NCBI GenBank assembly: GCA_016648135.1
Contig: JADDOH010023630.1
Span: forward strand, 62,001-126,000
Direction: 5' to 3'
From: Agrypnia vestita
Lineage: Eukaryota > Arthropoda > Insecta > Trichoptera > Phryganeidae
DNA length: 64,000 bases
This document shows, one piece after another, positions 1-11,467 of this stretch (position 1 is its first letter; each line of letters begins with the position of its first letter). The notes below the pieces were generated by a model, which made no database searches, was not told the origin of the DNA, and saw only the letters and a list, made by a program, of their open reading frames with translations. The translations under genes were made by a program, and so were the position numbers.

Positions 1-233
1 AATAAATAATGATCTCAGAGCTAGATGAAATTAAATAAAATAATATTTTATACACGAGGTTTATTAATATAAAAAATGCGTTTTTTTATTTAATTTTAGT
101 CGTGCGGAAGTCAAATCTCCTCTACTTATATATTAATTATAATCCTAAAAAGTACGTAATTTATAAAATATTCATTACCTGCATAATATTATGTAGCAAA
201 ATTATATTTTTGTAGGTTATAAACATAATAATA

Positions 234-262
234 TTAGGTCCTTACATATGAAATTGGCGTTT
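234..262. repeat. mariner left terminal inverted repeat
   Basis: 29-bp repeat beginning TTAGGTCCTTACATATG, inverted at 1318-1346 with one mismatch (G here, A in the partner). It is the expected transposase binding site and follows a TA target duplication. Confidence 0.93.
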
Positions 263-311
263 AGTATGGGGGGAACATAAAGCCGATTTTTTTTTATTAT
301 AATATATTTAT

Positions 312-1158
312 TTAATCAAAGTATGTACCATTGCTATCTATGCACTTTTGCCATCTCATAGGTAGTTCATCGATCCCTTTACTAAAAAAACCATTCGGAC
401 GGGAATCAATAAAATCTTTGAAGGCGGTTTGGACTGCCCCATCGGAGTTGAATTTTTTCCTTTGCAAGAAGTTATCCAAATTTCGAAAAAAATGGTAATC
501 TGTTGGGGCAAGGTCCGGAGAGTACGGTGGATGTCTTAGACATTCCAATTGAAGCTCCTCTAATTTGGTAGCCGTCTGTTGTGCAGTGTGTGGTCTAGCG
601 TTATCATGAAGCAGCAGTGGCCTAGAGCGATTAACCAGCCTCGGTTGTTTATCAGCTAGCTTTTCCATCATTGTTTGCAGTTGCTGACAATAGACATCTG
701 CCGTAATCGTTTGGCCAGATTTAAGAAAGCTGTAGTGAACGACACCAGCACTAGTCCACCAAACGCTCACAAGTAACTCGCGTTTGTTGATTTGCTTCAC
801 TCAATTCGTGAGGTACCCATCTTTCAAGCTTTTTCACCTTACCAATTTGCTTCAAGTGGATTTAAACATTTTTATCACTAACACCGCAGCCTGCAGCTAA
901 CTCGGATGTGGTTTGCGATGGATCCGCTTCCACAATAGCCTTCAATTCTTCATTATCAACTTTGGTCTCCGGCCGTCCACGGGGCATGTTCTGCAGGTCG
1001 AAATTTCCAGAACGAAAACGTTGGAACCAAAAACGCACTATGTTTTCTTTTGCGGCACCGTCGCCATACACATCATTAATCCTTCCAGCCGTTTCTGCAG
1101 CATTGGTGCCACGGTGGAACTCGTACTCGTAAATAACGCGATATTTCAAGTTTTTCAT
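312..1158 (-). pseudogene. mariner transposase, broken (stop plus internal deletion)
   Basis: The transposase would bind the terminal repeats and cut and paste the element. The start at 1158 (MKNLKYRVIYEYEF) opens the N-terminal helix-turn-helix region, which continues through FWFQRFRSGNF and RGRPETKVDNEEL. An in-frame TAA at 862-864 interrupts it; the same frame then reads IGKVKKLERWVPHELSE to about 790. There the frame shifts into a 162-residue C-terminal part (312-800) with SVWWTSAGVVHYSFL, LLLHDNARPH and YSPDLAPTDYHFF, ending in TYFD and a stop. The second and third catalytic aspartates (HDN and TDY, 34 residues between them) remain. The segment that should carry the first catalytic aspartate is deleted, so the protein cannot be active. 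Confidence 0.93.
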
Positions 1159-1317
1159 TTTGTAAACTGAGTGACGCAAAGAAAAAAACAATTGAGGAAA
1201 AAACAAATGAATTATAATTTTCAAAACACAAATACATGAGTAAATAGCTGTATAAATTTGGATTTGGAATTCCTAACCAAAGAGAAGATATTTGAGATTA
1301 AATTTGCCAGTACGGCA

Positions 1318-1346
1318 AAACGTCAATTTCATATGTAAGGACCTAA
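1318..1346. repeat. mariner right terminal inverted repeat
   Basis: Inverted partner of 234-262, ending in GGACCTAA and followed by the TA duplication at 1347-1348. Confidence 0.93.
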
Positions 1347-1348
1347 TA

Positions 1349-2714
1349 TAAACAAGTGTCAAACCAAACAAAAAAGAGATTATTAGGAAACAAAACATAT
1401 GAAGATTATTGATAAACAAAACAATATCAAAATCAAGCAAAAAATCTTTCATCAAGAATAGGAACTAAATTTTGTACAAATCAGTTATTAATTCTTCGAT
1501 TTTAAACCATCTCATTTACTCTATATTTTCAAATAATTGAAAAAAAAGGTTTAATCTTCCTTTATATTTGCTGTTTTTGAATTTAGATTAATTTTCATTA
1601 AAGTTAATTAAATTAATATGGTAATATGGTAAAACATTAGCAGATGTTAGTAAAAACTGTCACCGTCTCAGAATCAACGATATGTTTTTTTTTTAAGTAG
1701 TCAAGTTGTCATAGAATACGTCTACATTGTATTCATTGCCCAGGCAGTGTGGTCTCAGCAGTGATGAGTGTAGGTGGTAGTTTAAGTAAAAGACCTAAAA
1801 AATAATAGGGATCCTTTGAGAGAGCTACAGCGACAAAGGAACGTTCCTTAATAAGAATTTAACCAAACAACAAAGAAATGTAAGAGTTTTTAGTCTCATT
1901 TACAAACACAATATTTATTACAAAAGCAGAAGAGCTTTGAGATATATTTCTATGTCCATATTCTCATTGTTTGTTTTTTTCATACCCATGTTTTCCACTC
2001 GTATTTTTAATGCTAATGAAGTGCTGCTATTCTGTGGAAATTAAGCATTCTGTGGAAATGGGACATGTTTTCTACCGGTAACATCAGACAGCAGCGCACA
2101 GTGCACTTCCGTTGGAAGGTACCATACCATTAATCTGATTGTAATTATGTGTACTTGCGGCAGTTAAATGTTATTATTATTTTAATTAAATAAGGGATTT
2201 TTTATGTTTGAATTTTAGCTTTGCATTGATTAGTTATATTTTTGTCCTAGTCCTGTTACAAAACGCCAAGAAGGATTATTTTCACAACAATAAAACGCGA
2301 AATTGGTCTTAACTGTATTTTTTTACATTAACACACATTAAACTTACTCACCGTTGCTGAAATTTTACTTAATTTTCTTCAGTTTTTCACAAAATGCGAC
2401 ATAAAATTTATCTTAAACAAAAAAGGCAATTAATTAATTAATTACTTTATTAATCAACACCTTAGTAACACCATCCAACATCTTCGTATCCAACCCACCC
2501 CCTTCCTACAATATTAATATGTAGGTACTTTACAATTGTACCACCATAAAAAAATATTAAGTTGCATTCTAGGACCTTGAGGAAAATCTATTCACCCCTC
2601 CTTACACCCCTATCTTTTGCACAGTGTCCCAAAGAGTAACTATGTAACATTTCGTTTACATCGCCACGGCGCTACTTAACAACCTTTCGACTGATATATA
2701 ATTTTTAGGCGCCA
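1349..2714. other. AT-rich stretch with no recognised feature
   Basis: No open reading frame with family resemblance, tandem array or RNA gene was recognised. Short AT-rich runs (TTAATTAATTAATTA near 2430) are the only visible pattern. Confidence 0.5.
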
Positions 2715-3325
2715 TTAGTTGAATTTAATTTCTTCTTCTTCTTTTTGTTTTAGGTTTTAGGTCATTGACCTGTTCTTAAGTGGGAGGAAGTGAAGCACCA
2801 GCTATCTTTTTGATGATTTTCCAGGCATGCGATGTCCCATGGGTATGTTATAGGCAACCACATCTTGGAAAATCTTATATTATCTATCCTATCCACGTAG
2901 CATCTCCAGTACCGCTGTCTCTTGCTACCCCCATCTCTGACATCTTATTTCAGGCCTTCTAAGCCTGTCTCCAAGAGTTCTCCCTACTATAGTGCGCAGT
3001 ATTCTCATCTCAGTGTGTCAGCTCTAATTTATATACCATATGTAATAAAAGGTTTAATGCAGGTTTTGTTGAATTGTGCCTTGCTATCTGTGAGCATGTG
3101 CTTATTCCTCCATATTATATTCTTTAAGCAGCCGGACATCTTTAAGCAGCAGGACATCGATGCTTGTTAGTTAATAGTTAATTCCTAACTTATAACCCAA
3201 ATAGGGAAGATCAGCGTGACCAGAAATCTCAACATTCAGATATTTAAAATGCTTCACCTGCTCTATGGATTTGTTTTCGATGACCAACTTGCATCTCCTT
3301 AGAATTTTATTTTAAGACCATAATT
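2715..3325 (-). pseudogene. Degraded RTE-like LINE reverse transcriptase fragment
   Basis: Minus-strand translation shows scattered but familiar pieces of the C-terminal part of an RTE-type reverse transcriptase: LVIENKSIEQVKHFKYLN (about 3230-3285), then EMRILRTIVGRTLGDRL (about 2957-3010), with the order and spacing expected of that family. Several stops and frame changes separate them, so no protein can be made. The left edge is a (TTC)n run near 2730, which on the minus strand is the GAA-type tail seen on other RTE-like pieces here (8.7 and 14.8 kb). Clade is inferred from these blocks alone; other LINE clades share parts of this pattern. Confidence 0.7.
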
Positions 3326-3829
3326 TAATTAATGAATAGCTTTCTTAAAGTAATATGTAAAAAGTATTGGTAACCTGTCCATATTTTTGTGCGGAAATAT
3401 TAAAATTTCGAATTTGTTTAGAGTTTAGCCCCGGGGGATGAAACTTTGCCAGGATAAATTTAATATTCGGGACTAAACTTCTTTCAGATAAATTATATTT
3501 TTATACACCCGCCTTTTTGAATCCATAAATTGTTCAGACAGGATGTTTGTAAGGCAATTTAAATACTTCCAGGCAAAATTAAATTAAAATATTTTTACAC
3601 ATTATTTTAACGATACAGAAAATTTTTCTTAAATTTGATTGTCGTTTATTAACATTAGAAAAAGACTTGAGTGTTCTGTAATATATGTGATTATTTTAAA
3701 GCTGTTTTTCTTCTACTCTCATACAACCTTTATGACAAAAAACACACTTTTAAAATTTATGTAAGATTTTAGCCATTTTATTTGAGTTGTAACAAAACGA
3801 ATAAATTTGTAATATTTCATATAACTAAC

Positions 3830-3965
3830 TGAGTAGTGATAGTTCAACTTTTTAATAAAATTTCAGAAATATTGAAAAAATGCAAACTTTGATGTCACTT
3901 ATCTCCATAACTTTTGACACTTTTCACACCAAAGTGTGAAGAATATTTTCTATTCAAGACTCTCT
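3830..3965. repeat. Partial relative of the foldback MITE at 52.7 kb
   Basis: The stretch with GATAGTTCAAC, an ATATTGAAAAAA run and CTCCATAAC follows the same order as one arm of the inverted-repeat element at 52735-53276. It appears to be one arm or a truncated copy. Ends cannot be placed. Confidence 0.45.
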
Positions 3966-5139
3966 ATAAGACAGCTTAAATATTTTTGAGTTACATTTTA
4001 AAATTCCAATCCTGAAATATTATGGATTAAGTCTGATATTCTCTATGCGCCAAGTATAGATACGGAGCGTCGTGTTCGTTTAAGATATTCTTTTCTTTGG
4101 AATGCTCGAAAATTTTTCTCTTTGGCAATGCATAATCAAATTTCTTTCGTGTTTTTTTAAGTATAAATATATTTCTAATGATGACATCGACAGTGAAAGT
4201 GAAATTTTAAAAGCTTTGTTTGCTTTTGTGAATTCTTCCGGAAGATTTGAAAGAGATAAACATCATTTCGAGCGATAAAGAGTCAGTTTATTTTTAGCCG
4301 ACAAAGGTGAAAATAATTCGGATTAATTATTTGAATTTGTCGGCGCAAGTTAAACAGTTTCGTTACGAAAAAAGATTGTTTAGTTTACGACGTATTTTTG
4401 ATGTAAGATTTTTGTATTGAATTACTTTACCACAAAAGATATTTTTCTTTGTACCAGATGGGATAGGGAGATTGTTTGGGATTGAGAGTTTCGTTGTGAT
4501 TAAGTGGATCTCAGTGTCTACTTTTACTAAGAGAATCTTGGACACAGATGTCGGGATATTTCAATATTTAATTTAAAAAAATAAACATTCCCAATGCTTT
4601 TCTATTTAAAAGTAATCATCCCAGCAACGTTTTAAAATAACTCAGCTGTATTTATTTACATTGTATTAGTTAAAATTGTGGGACGGATGATTTGATGTTT
4701 TAAATAATTAATACCTTAGTCCCAAAAAAATGACGTTTCTTATGAACGATTTTTTAAAAATAAATTAATAAAAAAGTTTTCACCACTTATTTGTTTAGAA
4801 TACCAACATATTTGGGGGTTAATCGTTCATACAACGTACATTAAAAAAATAAAATTCGATGTATAAATAATAGCATAATAAAAATCACTCAGTAAATAAC
4901 AAAGGGATGAATTAAGCAGATGAAATCAAATTTAAAAGATCTGGTTGTTTATAAAGTTCAATTTACTATTAACACTTTTCCCAATTTCCGAAATTTTTAA
5001 TTTATCCATTATAATTTGTGTGTAAAATAAGAGGTGAAAACAAACTGTATTCTTATTAATTATATTGATAACTAGCAGCAATCTGTCAAAAATGACGGAA
5101 CATTGGTTCGCATTGTTGCTAAGCCGTAATTTATATTTA
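3966..5139. other. AT-rich stretch with no recognised feature
   Basis: Only short frames on both strands and no conserved motif I can name. A phrase near 4185-4240 reads DDIDSESEILKALF, acidic like some transposon-encoded proteins, but it ends quickly at a stop and was not assigned. Confidence 0.4.
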
Positions 5140-5330
5140 AAATATCTTTTTGGCGATCCATGAAGAGGCGGCCGTAGCAACACGCGTCGAGCGGCCGGTT
5201 CAGTTTTGTTGGCCCATGATTCAAGCCATCTTCGGGAGTTTATTTTCTTTTTTTTTTGCTGTGAATTCGAACGAAATTACGGACGTTACACGAAGTTACG
5301 GGGACGTACGGACAGACAACGAAATTATTA
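5140..5330. other. CpG-rich patch, possible promoter or first exon
   Basis: A locally GC- and CpG-rich stretch (GGCGGCCG, ACGCGTCGAGCGGCCG) in AT-rich surroundings, followed by TCAGTTTTGTTG, which resembles an insect initiator. No supported coding exon follows. It could be a promoter fragment, part of an unrecognised repeat, or chance. Confidence 0.2.
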
Positions 5331-5402
5331 TGTTTGATGTCACCACAAAATCGTTTTGCTATTATTGAAGAACAAATTAATAATTATTAATTAAGATAAA
5401 AT

Positions 5403-5595
5403 AGACTTTCACAGAGACGAAGCTATTTAAATAAGGGAACACACGTACGGTTGAAGTCGTTATTGGGTGTCCACAGGCATGCAACCTGCCTTGGCTGGCT
5501 TAAGTGATCACACAATACAACGTTCACCAATTCCACCTTAAATTCATTCCACAAATTCAGTAATGGTATTCTTTAGAAGTATAATTATAAAAAGT
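5403..5595 (+). repeat. Dispersed repeat family A, copy 1
   Basis: Begins CTTTCACAGAGACGAAGCT and contains GGCTTAAGTGATCAC and the conserved ACGTTCACCAATTCCACC. Related copies lie at about 8.0, 10.46, 25.3, 34.8, 37.9 and 41.3 kb in both orientations. No coding capacity; probably a SINE or MITE of unknown class. Confidence 0.7.
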
Positions 5596-6134
5596 TATCA
5601 TTACTGATTATATTTTTTTCGATATGTGACAATTTAATTCTTGGAATAGCTGTCTGTATCATCCGTCCTGAAATTGTATTAAAATCACGTACGTATTCGT
5701 ATTAAAACATATTTAAACTAATACTAAGTTAAATTTTAGCTGATAAAGTCAGCAGTTCTTAGTTGATTATTGAAAATGTAACAGATATCTGCGTGGGTAC
5801 TTTGGCGTGATAATCGGTAATCCAAATTTGGTGTGCTCAGTGTGAGAGATTTTCTGGCCAAAAAAGCGATTACCCAATAAAATCACTCTGCCTGTTCACC
5901 TGACTTAGCTCTTTGTGATTTCTATTAAAAGCCGCGCTGAAAGAACGAAGATTTTTTTAATATAACTGCTGCGACCTGTCAACTACGCAACACGCATGGC
6001 GATTTTTTTCGCTCATGCACATACTCAGCTTATCGCCAACTGACAAAGAGCTTCCAAAACGTGCGAAAGGCGAAGACCGAGAACAAAGGGCAGAAATAAG
6101 AGGCGACGTCGCGATGGCATTTGAGTCAGTTTCT

Positions 6135-6264
6135 TGCTAGAGTTCCTAGTGTTTATTTATAACAAGGTAATATTTGTTTACCTTGTTTTCTCTGAGTAGT
6201 GCTAGAGTTTCTTGTGTTTATTTATAACAAGGTAATATTTGTTTACCTTGTTTTCTCTGAGTAG
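6135..6264. repeat. 65-bp tandem duplication, each unit with a 10-bp hairpin
   Basis: Two nearly identical units (6135-6199 and 6200-6264). Each holds a perfect inverted repeat AACAAGGTAA / TTACCTTGTT around a 7-nt loop (stems 6161-6170 with 6178-6187, and 6226-6235 with 6243-6252). Confidence 0.9.
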
Positions 6265-7303
6265 AAATAAATATATATTTCACGAACCTAAAAACATCCC
6301 ACAAAAGTGATGTGAGACAGGTATTCGACATTACCATGGAAAATGTGTTCTTGGCCTGTTTCCAAAATCGGAAATTTATCTAATTCAATGTGTATAGGGG
6401 AAGTACTTTCAAAATCAAAATAGCAAATGTTTTACAGTTTCACACGATTTTTTTAAAAGTGAAATAATCACACCTTGCATATCATCTTCAGCCATTCTTA
6501 ATCTACATCTAGATGAATGACACCCCGAGACACTCCTTTTCTTTTCCATGTCATTACAATGGATCCAATAATTTCTAATATCTACTAAGACTTAAAAAAT
6601 ATATACACACAAATGTGTACCAACAGATTTAATCAGATATATATGTTCAATTAGCAATCGAAGTTTGATAAAATATATCGTAATATGTAATATTACTATG
6701 TGTTTTTTCAACATAATATGTTCATAATTAAATTATTTTGAAAGGTGTAATGTTTTCTGTACTAGGGTGAATCAAGGATTTTCTTAGTATAAGCTCACCA
6801 TTATCTTTTCAAATTTATTCCAGTATGATTACAACAATTCTACACAAATTACTTGGCTGCTACGCGACCGTCTGACTTTCAACCCGAGCAAGCCTGGCGT
6901 TCGTCTCGCTCACACGAAATCTGTCGGCCCGCGCATCCGTTACCGCACACGACCGATATACACTCAAAGAGGTTCACTCATTCGTACCTATAACTACACA
7001 CATAAGGTCAACAGTAAAAAATTACCAAAAATACCGATATATTAACCGTTAAAGAAATTGCCACTAAAAATAAGTTTTTATAAAACAAGGCGAAAGTATT
7101 GACATAAGACGTGGTGCCAAATACTGTCAATTTGTTTTGGTGATCTGTGCTGGCGCCTATTATTATTCGTGTTCAAAATCTGTATATTAACATGCTGATT
7201 AGATGGATTTTGTTATTGTTTTACTATTAAATTACATAAACTCACATAAAATATATGACGTAAGCATTCAAACAATGAAAAAATAGCAAAAAATATGTCT
7301 TAC
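6265..7303. other. No recognised gene; CpG-richer patch at 6840-6990
   Basis: AT-rich except for a GC- and CpG-richer patch (about 6850-6980, with CGTCTCGCTCACACG and CGCGCATCCG). Nothing coding was recognised in it. Confidence 0.35.
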
Positions 7304-7513
7304 CTTTCTGATATATAATCAAGGTAGGTCTTCTGTTCTGGTTGGCCTGAATTCCCCTGACCGGAGTCAGGCTTTGTCCTTGTGACGGATCCAGGAGTCC
7401 AGGTATTGGAGGGGCTGTGCTCGCAGCCATATCCTCGCGCAGTGGGGCTGGTCGTGCTCTTCATGGAGCCCCTATCTCATGACACGACTGCACTTCTCGC
7501 TACTAGACCCCAT
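7304..7513 (-). other. Possible start-containing exon with splice-like borders
   Basis: On the minus strand a GC-rich block of 210 bp is bounded by an acceptor-like CTTCCACAG just before 7513 and a strong donor-like AAAG/GTAAGA at 7304/7303. All three frames have stops soon after the acceptor, so any translation must start inside. Two candidates: M at 7430 (MAASTAPPIPGLLDPSQGQS...) reading open to the donor, and M at 7464 (MKSTTSPTARGYG...), also open to the donor. I recognise neither protein. It may be a first coding exon of a host gene, a piece of a mobile element, or a chance arrangement; no partner exon was found. Confidence 0.25.
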
Positions 7514-7999
7514 CTGTGGAAGAATTTGATGCATTGAGATTAATGCTTTTGTAGTCCCATAGCAATGGGATAAAGATTAGAAATAAATGTATATTTTGAT
7601 ATTCTGCAATCATGATCTCAATTTTAGATTACGAATGAAAATATTCAGAAACTACTTACTCGACAGTATTTTATGGAATAGAAGCATAGAAGCTTAACGA
7701 AGAATTTACAAGGCAACTTAAAACATTCAAGATGTGAATAGATCCATAGATAGACGATTCTATAGATAGAAGGATACTCAATATATGGTGGACGGAGTTA
7801 CGAATGAGGATATTATAAACAATATTTTTATATGTATGTTTTGTACATAACATATATGTAAAAATATATACTGGTCTATAAAAGGAGCTGAATATTAAAA
7901 AAAAATTCAGGCGTATTCTAGTATTCATGTCAAATAATTAGGAGGTATATTGTATATATATTAAAAAACATATTACATTAAAAAGAATAAGGCTTCATA

Positions 8000-8298
8000 C
8001 TCTACTTTAAAAATATAGAAACATAATCAGCTGCAAAATCTTTGATACTATTTCATGAGAAGGAATACAGATGTTTCTAGCATAGTTTCTTTAAATATAT
8101 GAAAGGTTTTGGTTTTAGATCATATATACAACATTCAAAAAATTGATAATATGTGGATGTTCTTATAATGGAATTGGTGAAATTTGCATAGTGAAGAATG
8201 ATTAAGCAAACTCATACAGGTCATAAGCCCTGTGTCATCCTATAAAAATACTTCCATACACGTTTCTCACATAAATAGCTTGGTCTCTGTGAGACTAT
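8000..8298 (-). repeat. Dispersed repeat family A, copy 2 (fuller length)
   Basis: Reverse-orientation copy ending GTCTCTGTGAGAC at the right. It carries the GAATTGGTGAA block and, further left, CAGCTGCAAAATC and ATATATGAAAGG, which are also in the copy at 41.3 kb. It shows the family extends to about 300 bp. Confidence 0.7.
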
Positions 8299-8340
8299 AA
8301 TTAACCTTAATTAAAAGTTTTGTCATTCGGTTAAATAAAT

Positions 8341-8725
8341 AAAAAAATAATCAGGACAGTAATAATCGGAAAATTTGAATATCTCGGACATGTGATAAGG
8401 CATCTAGAGAAGTAAGAGAACTTGAATCTCATCATAATGCAGGGAAAGATTGCCGGAAGTCGAAGACCTGGAAGGAGAACTTCATGGCTGAAGACAACAG
8501 TTAATGTTAATATCTTCTTAATGTTTATTAACAAGACAGATTAATTAATTAGTTAAGTTAATGTCTGAGTCAGCAGTTTGGCCAGTCTACTGACCAAACC
8601 ACTGTCACAGATTTTTCTGACCGTACTGTAGAGTTATTCGGGGTAAATGATGTAAAGTGATGAAATGAACGCCAACGTCCGTTGAACGGATTGGATACAA
8701 GAAGAAGAAGAAGAAGAAAGAAAAT
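8341..8725 (+). pseudogene. RTE/BovB-like LINE 3' end, decayed
   Basis: Plus-strand translation from about 8365 reads FEYLGHVIRHLEK, a stop, then NLIMQGKIAGSRRPGRRTSWLK, the C-terminal signature of RTE/BovB-type reverse transcriptases. It is followed by a non-coding tail with GCCAACGTCCGTTGAACGGA and ends in (GAA)n at 8701-8719. The same tail is on the minus strand at 14.8 kb. The fragment is 5' truncated, as is usual for LINE copies, and the reading frame carries a stop. Confidence 0.75.
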
Positions 8726-9439
8726 TAAGTTCAGTAAGTTTGGTATTTAATCCAAAGGTGCTCTTGCACCAGGTATTCGGTATGTATAGATAACTATCGA
8801 CAAACTAAACGTGGTATAAGAATCAAAAATCTTACTGCATATTTGTTTTGCAGTTTAAATTTTTTTGCCTGATCTAGGGAATTTATTTCATATTTAAGTA
8901 TATTTTCCAGAGTACAGGTATAAAAAACATATATAAAGAGTATCGAACAGTACCTAAATAAGTCAAAGTAAACGATGTCTAAAGTTTTGTTACATTCGCT
9001 TATAAATGAGATAAAAATATTTTTCTTTATTCAAATATTGAATTAATTTTATGGGATTTAATTTACAAGGACTTCCTCGTAATATTTACATATAATTTCA
9101 CATAAACCGTGAATGAAACCAAATATATTATAAATATTTCATTTTGTTTTGAAAGTCAGATACTCGTATTATAACAAGAATGGTAATAATATAACAATTA
9201 TGTAAAAAACTAAAAATAACCTGATGATTGCGATGACAGATTGATGATTTTCACTAATTATTTTATTTTTTAAATATGGTATTCATTTGACAGAACTCCA
9301 TTTATAATAAATACCATAAGTATCAAACAAAAAGGTTTTGGCTCTATATTAAATTTTTCAAGATAAATGTATGATTGTTTCGGTTCTTTAGGCTATCACG
9401 TAATAATGTCGTACCTTAACAAAATCGTTAACATCTCTC

Positions 9440-9610
9440 AATAGGTCTAAAACTCCCTCTATTAAGAGTCTCGAGTCTCGTCCCAGGAGATCACTAAATT
9501 AGTCATATTTTCATGTCATAAGTGAATAGTTTAGTTTGAAAATACTACGAACATTGATGCGACTGACGCGTATTCCGCGTGCGATATCGAGAATTTTTTT
9601 TTTTAGTGTT
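9440..9610 (+). repeat. SINE-like element, copy sharing its tail with 19.9 kb
   Basis: The 3' part (TAGTTTGAAAATACTACGAA, ACGCGTATTCCGCGT, then a T-rich run) matches the tail of the tRNA-headed element at 19.88-20.07 kb in order and spacing. The head here is diverged from the tRNA-like head of the other copy. Confidence 0.55.
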
Positions 9611-9989
9611 GATAAAAGTTGAAAAATTTGTAGTCACCCTGTACAGTTTTTCAATTCAAAACATTTCTGGAACGTTACATCCGAGTTGCTTTCAAAAGAG
9701 CAAACTTTTTCGACCAACCCCCAGTAGGAATGTTCCAGGTTATTACATTTCATCCCGGCTTATTTCATCATGTTCTATAAACTTTCAGCACTTGCATATA
9801 ATTATAATGAGCACGAAATAGGCTCCTCAAAATAACCCTCACTCGCATTGCATTTGTGGATTATTATAAAACTAAATAACTTTATCGTAACGAGATGCTA
9901 AAAATAATTTACGCATTGTCCGAACCTCTGGTAATATGTCACTTGGAACAACACTATCGTAGGATCTAGACAGGTCTACAATTATCTAC

Positions 9990-10380
9990 AATCTTCTTTC
10001 AGGAAATGTCTAAAAACATCCAGAAATGCCTAGAAAAGCCTAGATGCGGCGAGAACATTCTCCTAAACACTAGAAAAATCTAGGAGGTTCGGAACCAGCA
10101 CTTTCGGATATAAATGTGGCGCAGGCCGCGGCGGAAGAATTGTTGCCGCGGTGGCCGAGGCCGGGGTATCCAATCGGAGCGATAGATAAAGTGAATAATC
10201 GAGCGAAGTACTAACCTAGGTGGTGAAATAAACCGGAGCGTTTAACACGAGTGAAAACTGGATGGAATGTTCTAGTGAAAGTTAAATACGTGTTATCCAG
10301 CGATAAAAAAATGATTATTTACGAGTGATATATTGCGAAATAGTGTAATTAAAAGAATAGCGTCAAGTCTAATTCGTTTA
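9990..10380 (+). promoter_or_regulatory. Heat-shock-type promoter and leader family, copy F
   Basis: Contains an inverted heat-shock pair GAAcaTTC at 10053-10060, a shared block CTAGAAAAATCTAGGAGG, and TATAAAT at 10109-10115. A CpG-rich leader follows, then an A-rich leader with GAAtgTTC at 10265-10272. The order matches copies at 28.1 and 44.8 kb. Heat-shock factor binds alternating GAA/TTC units, so stress-induced transcription to the right is a reasonable inference. No coding sequence follows; instead a family A repeat starts at about 10457. Confidence 0.6.
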
Positions 10381-10456
10381 CTCGGTAACTACTTAGTAAC
10401 TTTGTACTCGTACATTGAACAGTTAATTAATAAATCGCTCAATGTATATTACAGAT

Positions 10457-10650
10457 GCCTCACAGAGACGAAACTGTATTTTTATGGGAAAGTAGGTATA
10501 GAAGTCTTTTTGGGTGTACATAGGTCTTACGACCTATCGCACGGCTGGCTTAAGTGATCACTTTACACAATGTAACGTTCGCCATTTCCACCCATGATAG
10601 AATACCATGTCTACTAATTTTTGGAAGTTGTATATATTTAAATTAAACAT
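10457..10650 (+). repeat. Dispersed repeat family A, copy 3
   Basis: Starts CTCACAGAGACGAA and contains GGCTGGCTTAAGTGATCAC and AACGTTCGCCATTTCCACC. It lies about 75 bp after the heat-shock-type leader copy F. Confidence 0.7.
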
Positions 10651-11079
10651 ACTCAAATATTTTGAATAAATCGCTAAAGTGTTTTCATTCATTCCTCTCC
10701 TAGCTACTCCACGTGACAGTATATAACCTGTCAAAAATGACTGTCTGATATGAATTACAGCTATATATTAATTGGTTATTTTTGTAATCTTCTATGAATA
10801 AAAAAAACTAAGAAACAATTAAACAAACCATAATTTACAATCATGTCTAAAATTTAAATCAAGTAGGTATTTGATAGATATAACGAAGCTTTTAAAAGCG
10901 ATACAAGATGCCTTTTTTTTGTTCCATACTTTTCAATTGGTTAAAAGATTTTGAAAAAAATATTGTTGATATCTACAGAGTTGTAAAATAAATTTTTTGA
11001 GTGTCTGCTTAGAATTTATTTATTTGTATAAATAATTTGTGATGATTGGATTTATAACAAAACAAATAAAAGTCTAAAT

Positions 11080-11170
11080 AAAAAAAAAAAAATAGGAAGA
11101 CATGCTTTTCTAAGCTTTCTTTGCTTACATTCATAATAGATTTTTTAACATCACTCATGCAGCCTTTCTA
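11080..11170. repeat. Short dispersed repeat, pair with 13.13 kb
   Basis: An A-run, then GACATGCTTTTC, TTACATTCAT, and TTTAACATCACTCATGCAG. The same order is at 13130-13215. No coding capacity. Confidence 0.55.
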
Positions 11171-11467
11171 TCTTCGTCATATTTAATCTTGTAATCAATT
11201 CTAACCACGCTTAGCTGAAATTGATAAAACTAAACTGTCGCGTCCGTGATTTTAGTAAAATTAAAAAATGATTATTGTATTATCATCAGGAATACGTCTT
11301 TTTGCAAATTTCAGAACGATCATTGGTCGGGAATTGGGTCAATTATTTATTGCAAGATGTAAAAATGAAATAGTGAGGTATTTAAAAAATTGATGAAAAA
11401 TATTAAAATGCGTTTCTTATTAAATGAACTTATTGGACTTGAAACATGTTGGCTCTTAGATACAAAT

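Larger units (their letters stand above)
234..1346 (-). mobile_element. mariner (Tc1/mariner) DNA transposon, internally deleted
   Basis: A complete but dead mariner element of 1113 bp. Terminal inverted repeats lie at 234-262 and 1318-1346 and match at 28 of 29 positions, starting TTAGGTCC. A TA dinucleotide flanks each end (232-233 and 1347-1348), the target duplication expected of this superfamily. Between them a minus-strand reading frame encodes recognisable N- and C-terminal parts of a mariner transposase. The element is shorter than a typical mariner of about 1.3 kb because the middle of the transposase gene is missing. The well-matched terminal repeats suggest a fairly recent insertion, or one cross-mobilised by a related active copy. 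Confidence 0.95.

Noticed and set aside
4363..4545. Possible Harbinger or piggyBac coding remnant
   Set aside because: Only short acidic or basic phrases were seen nearby; no catalytic motif or conserved order could be shown.
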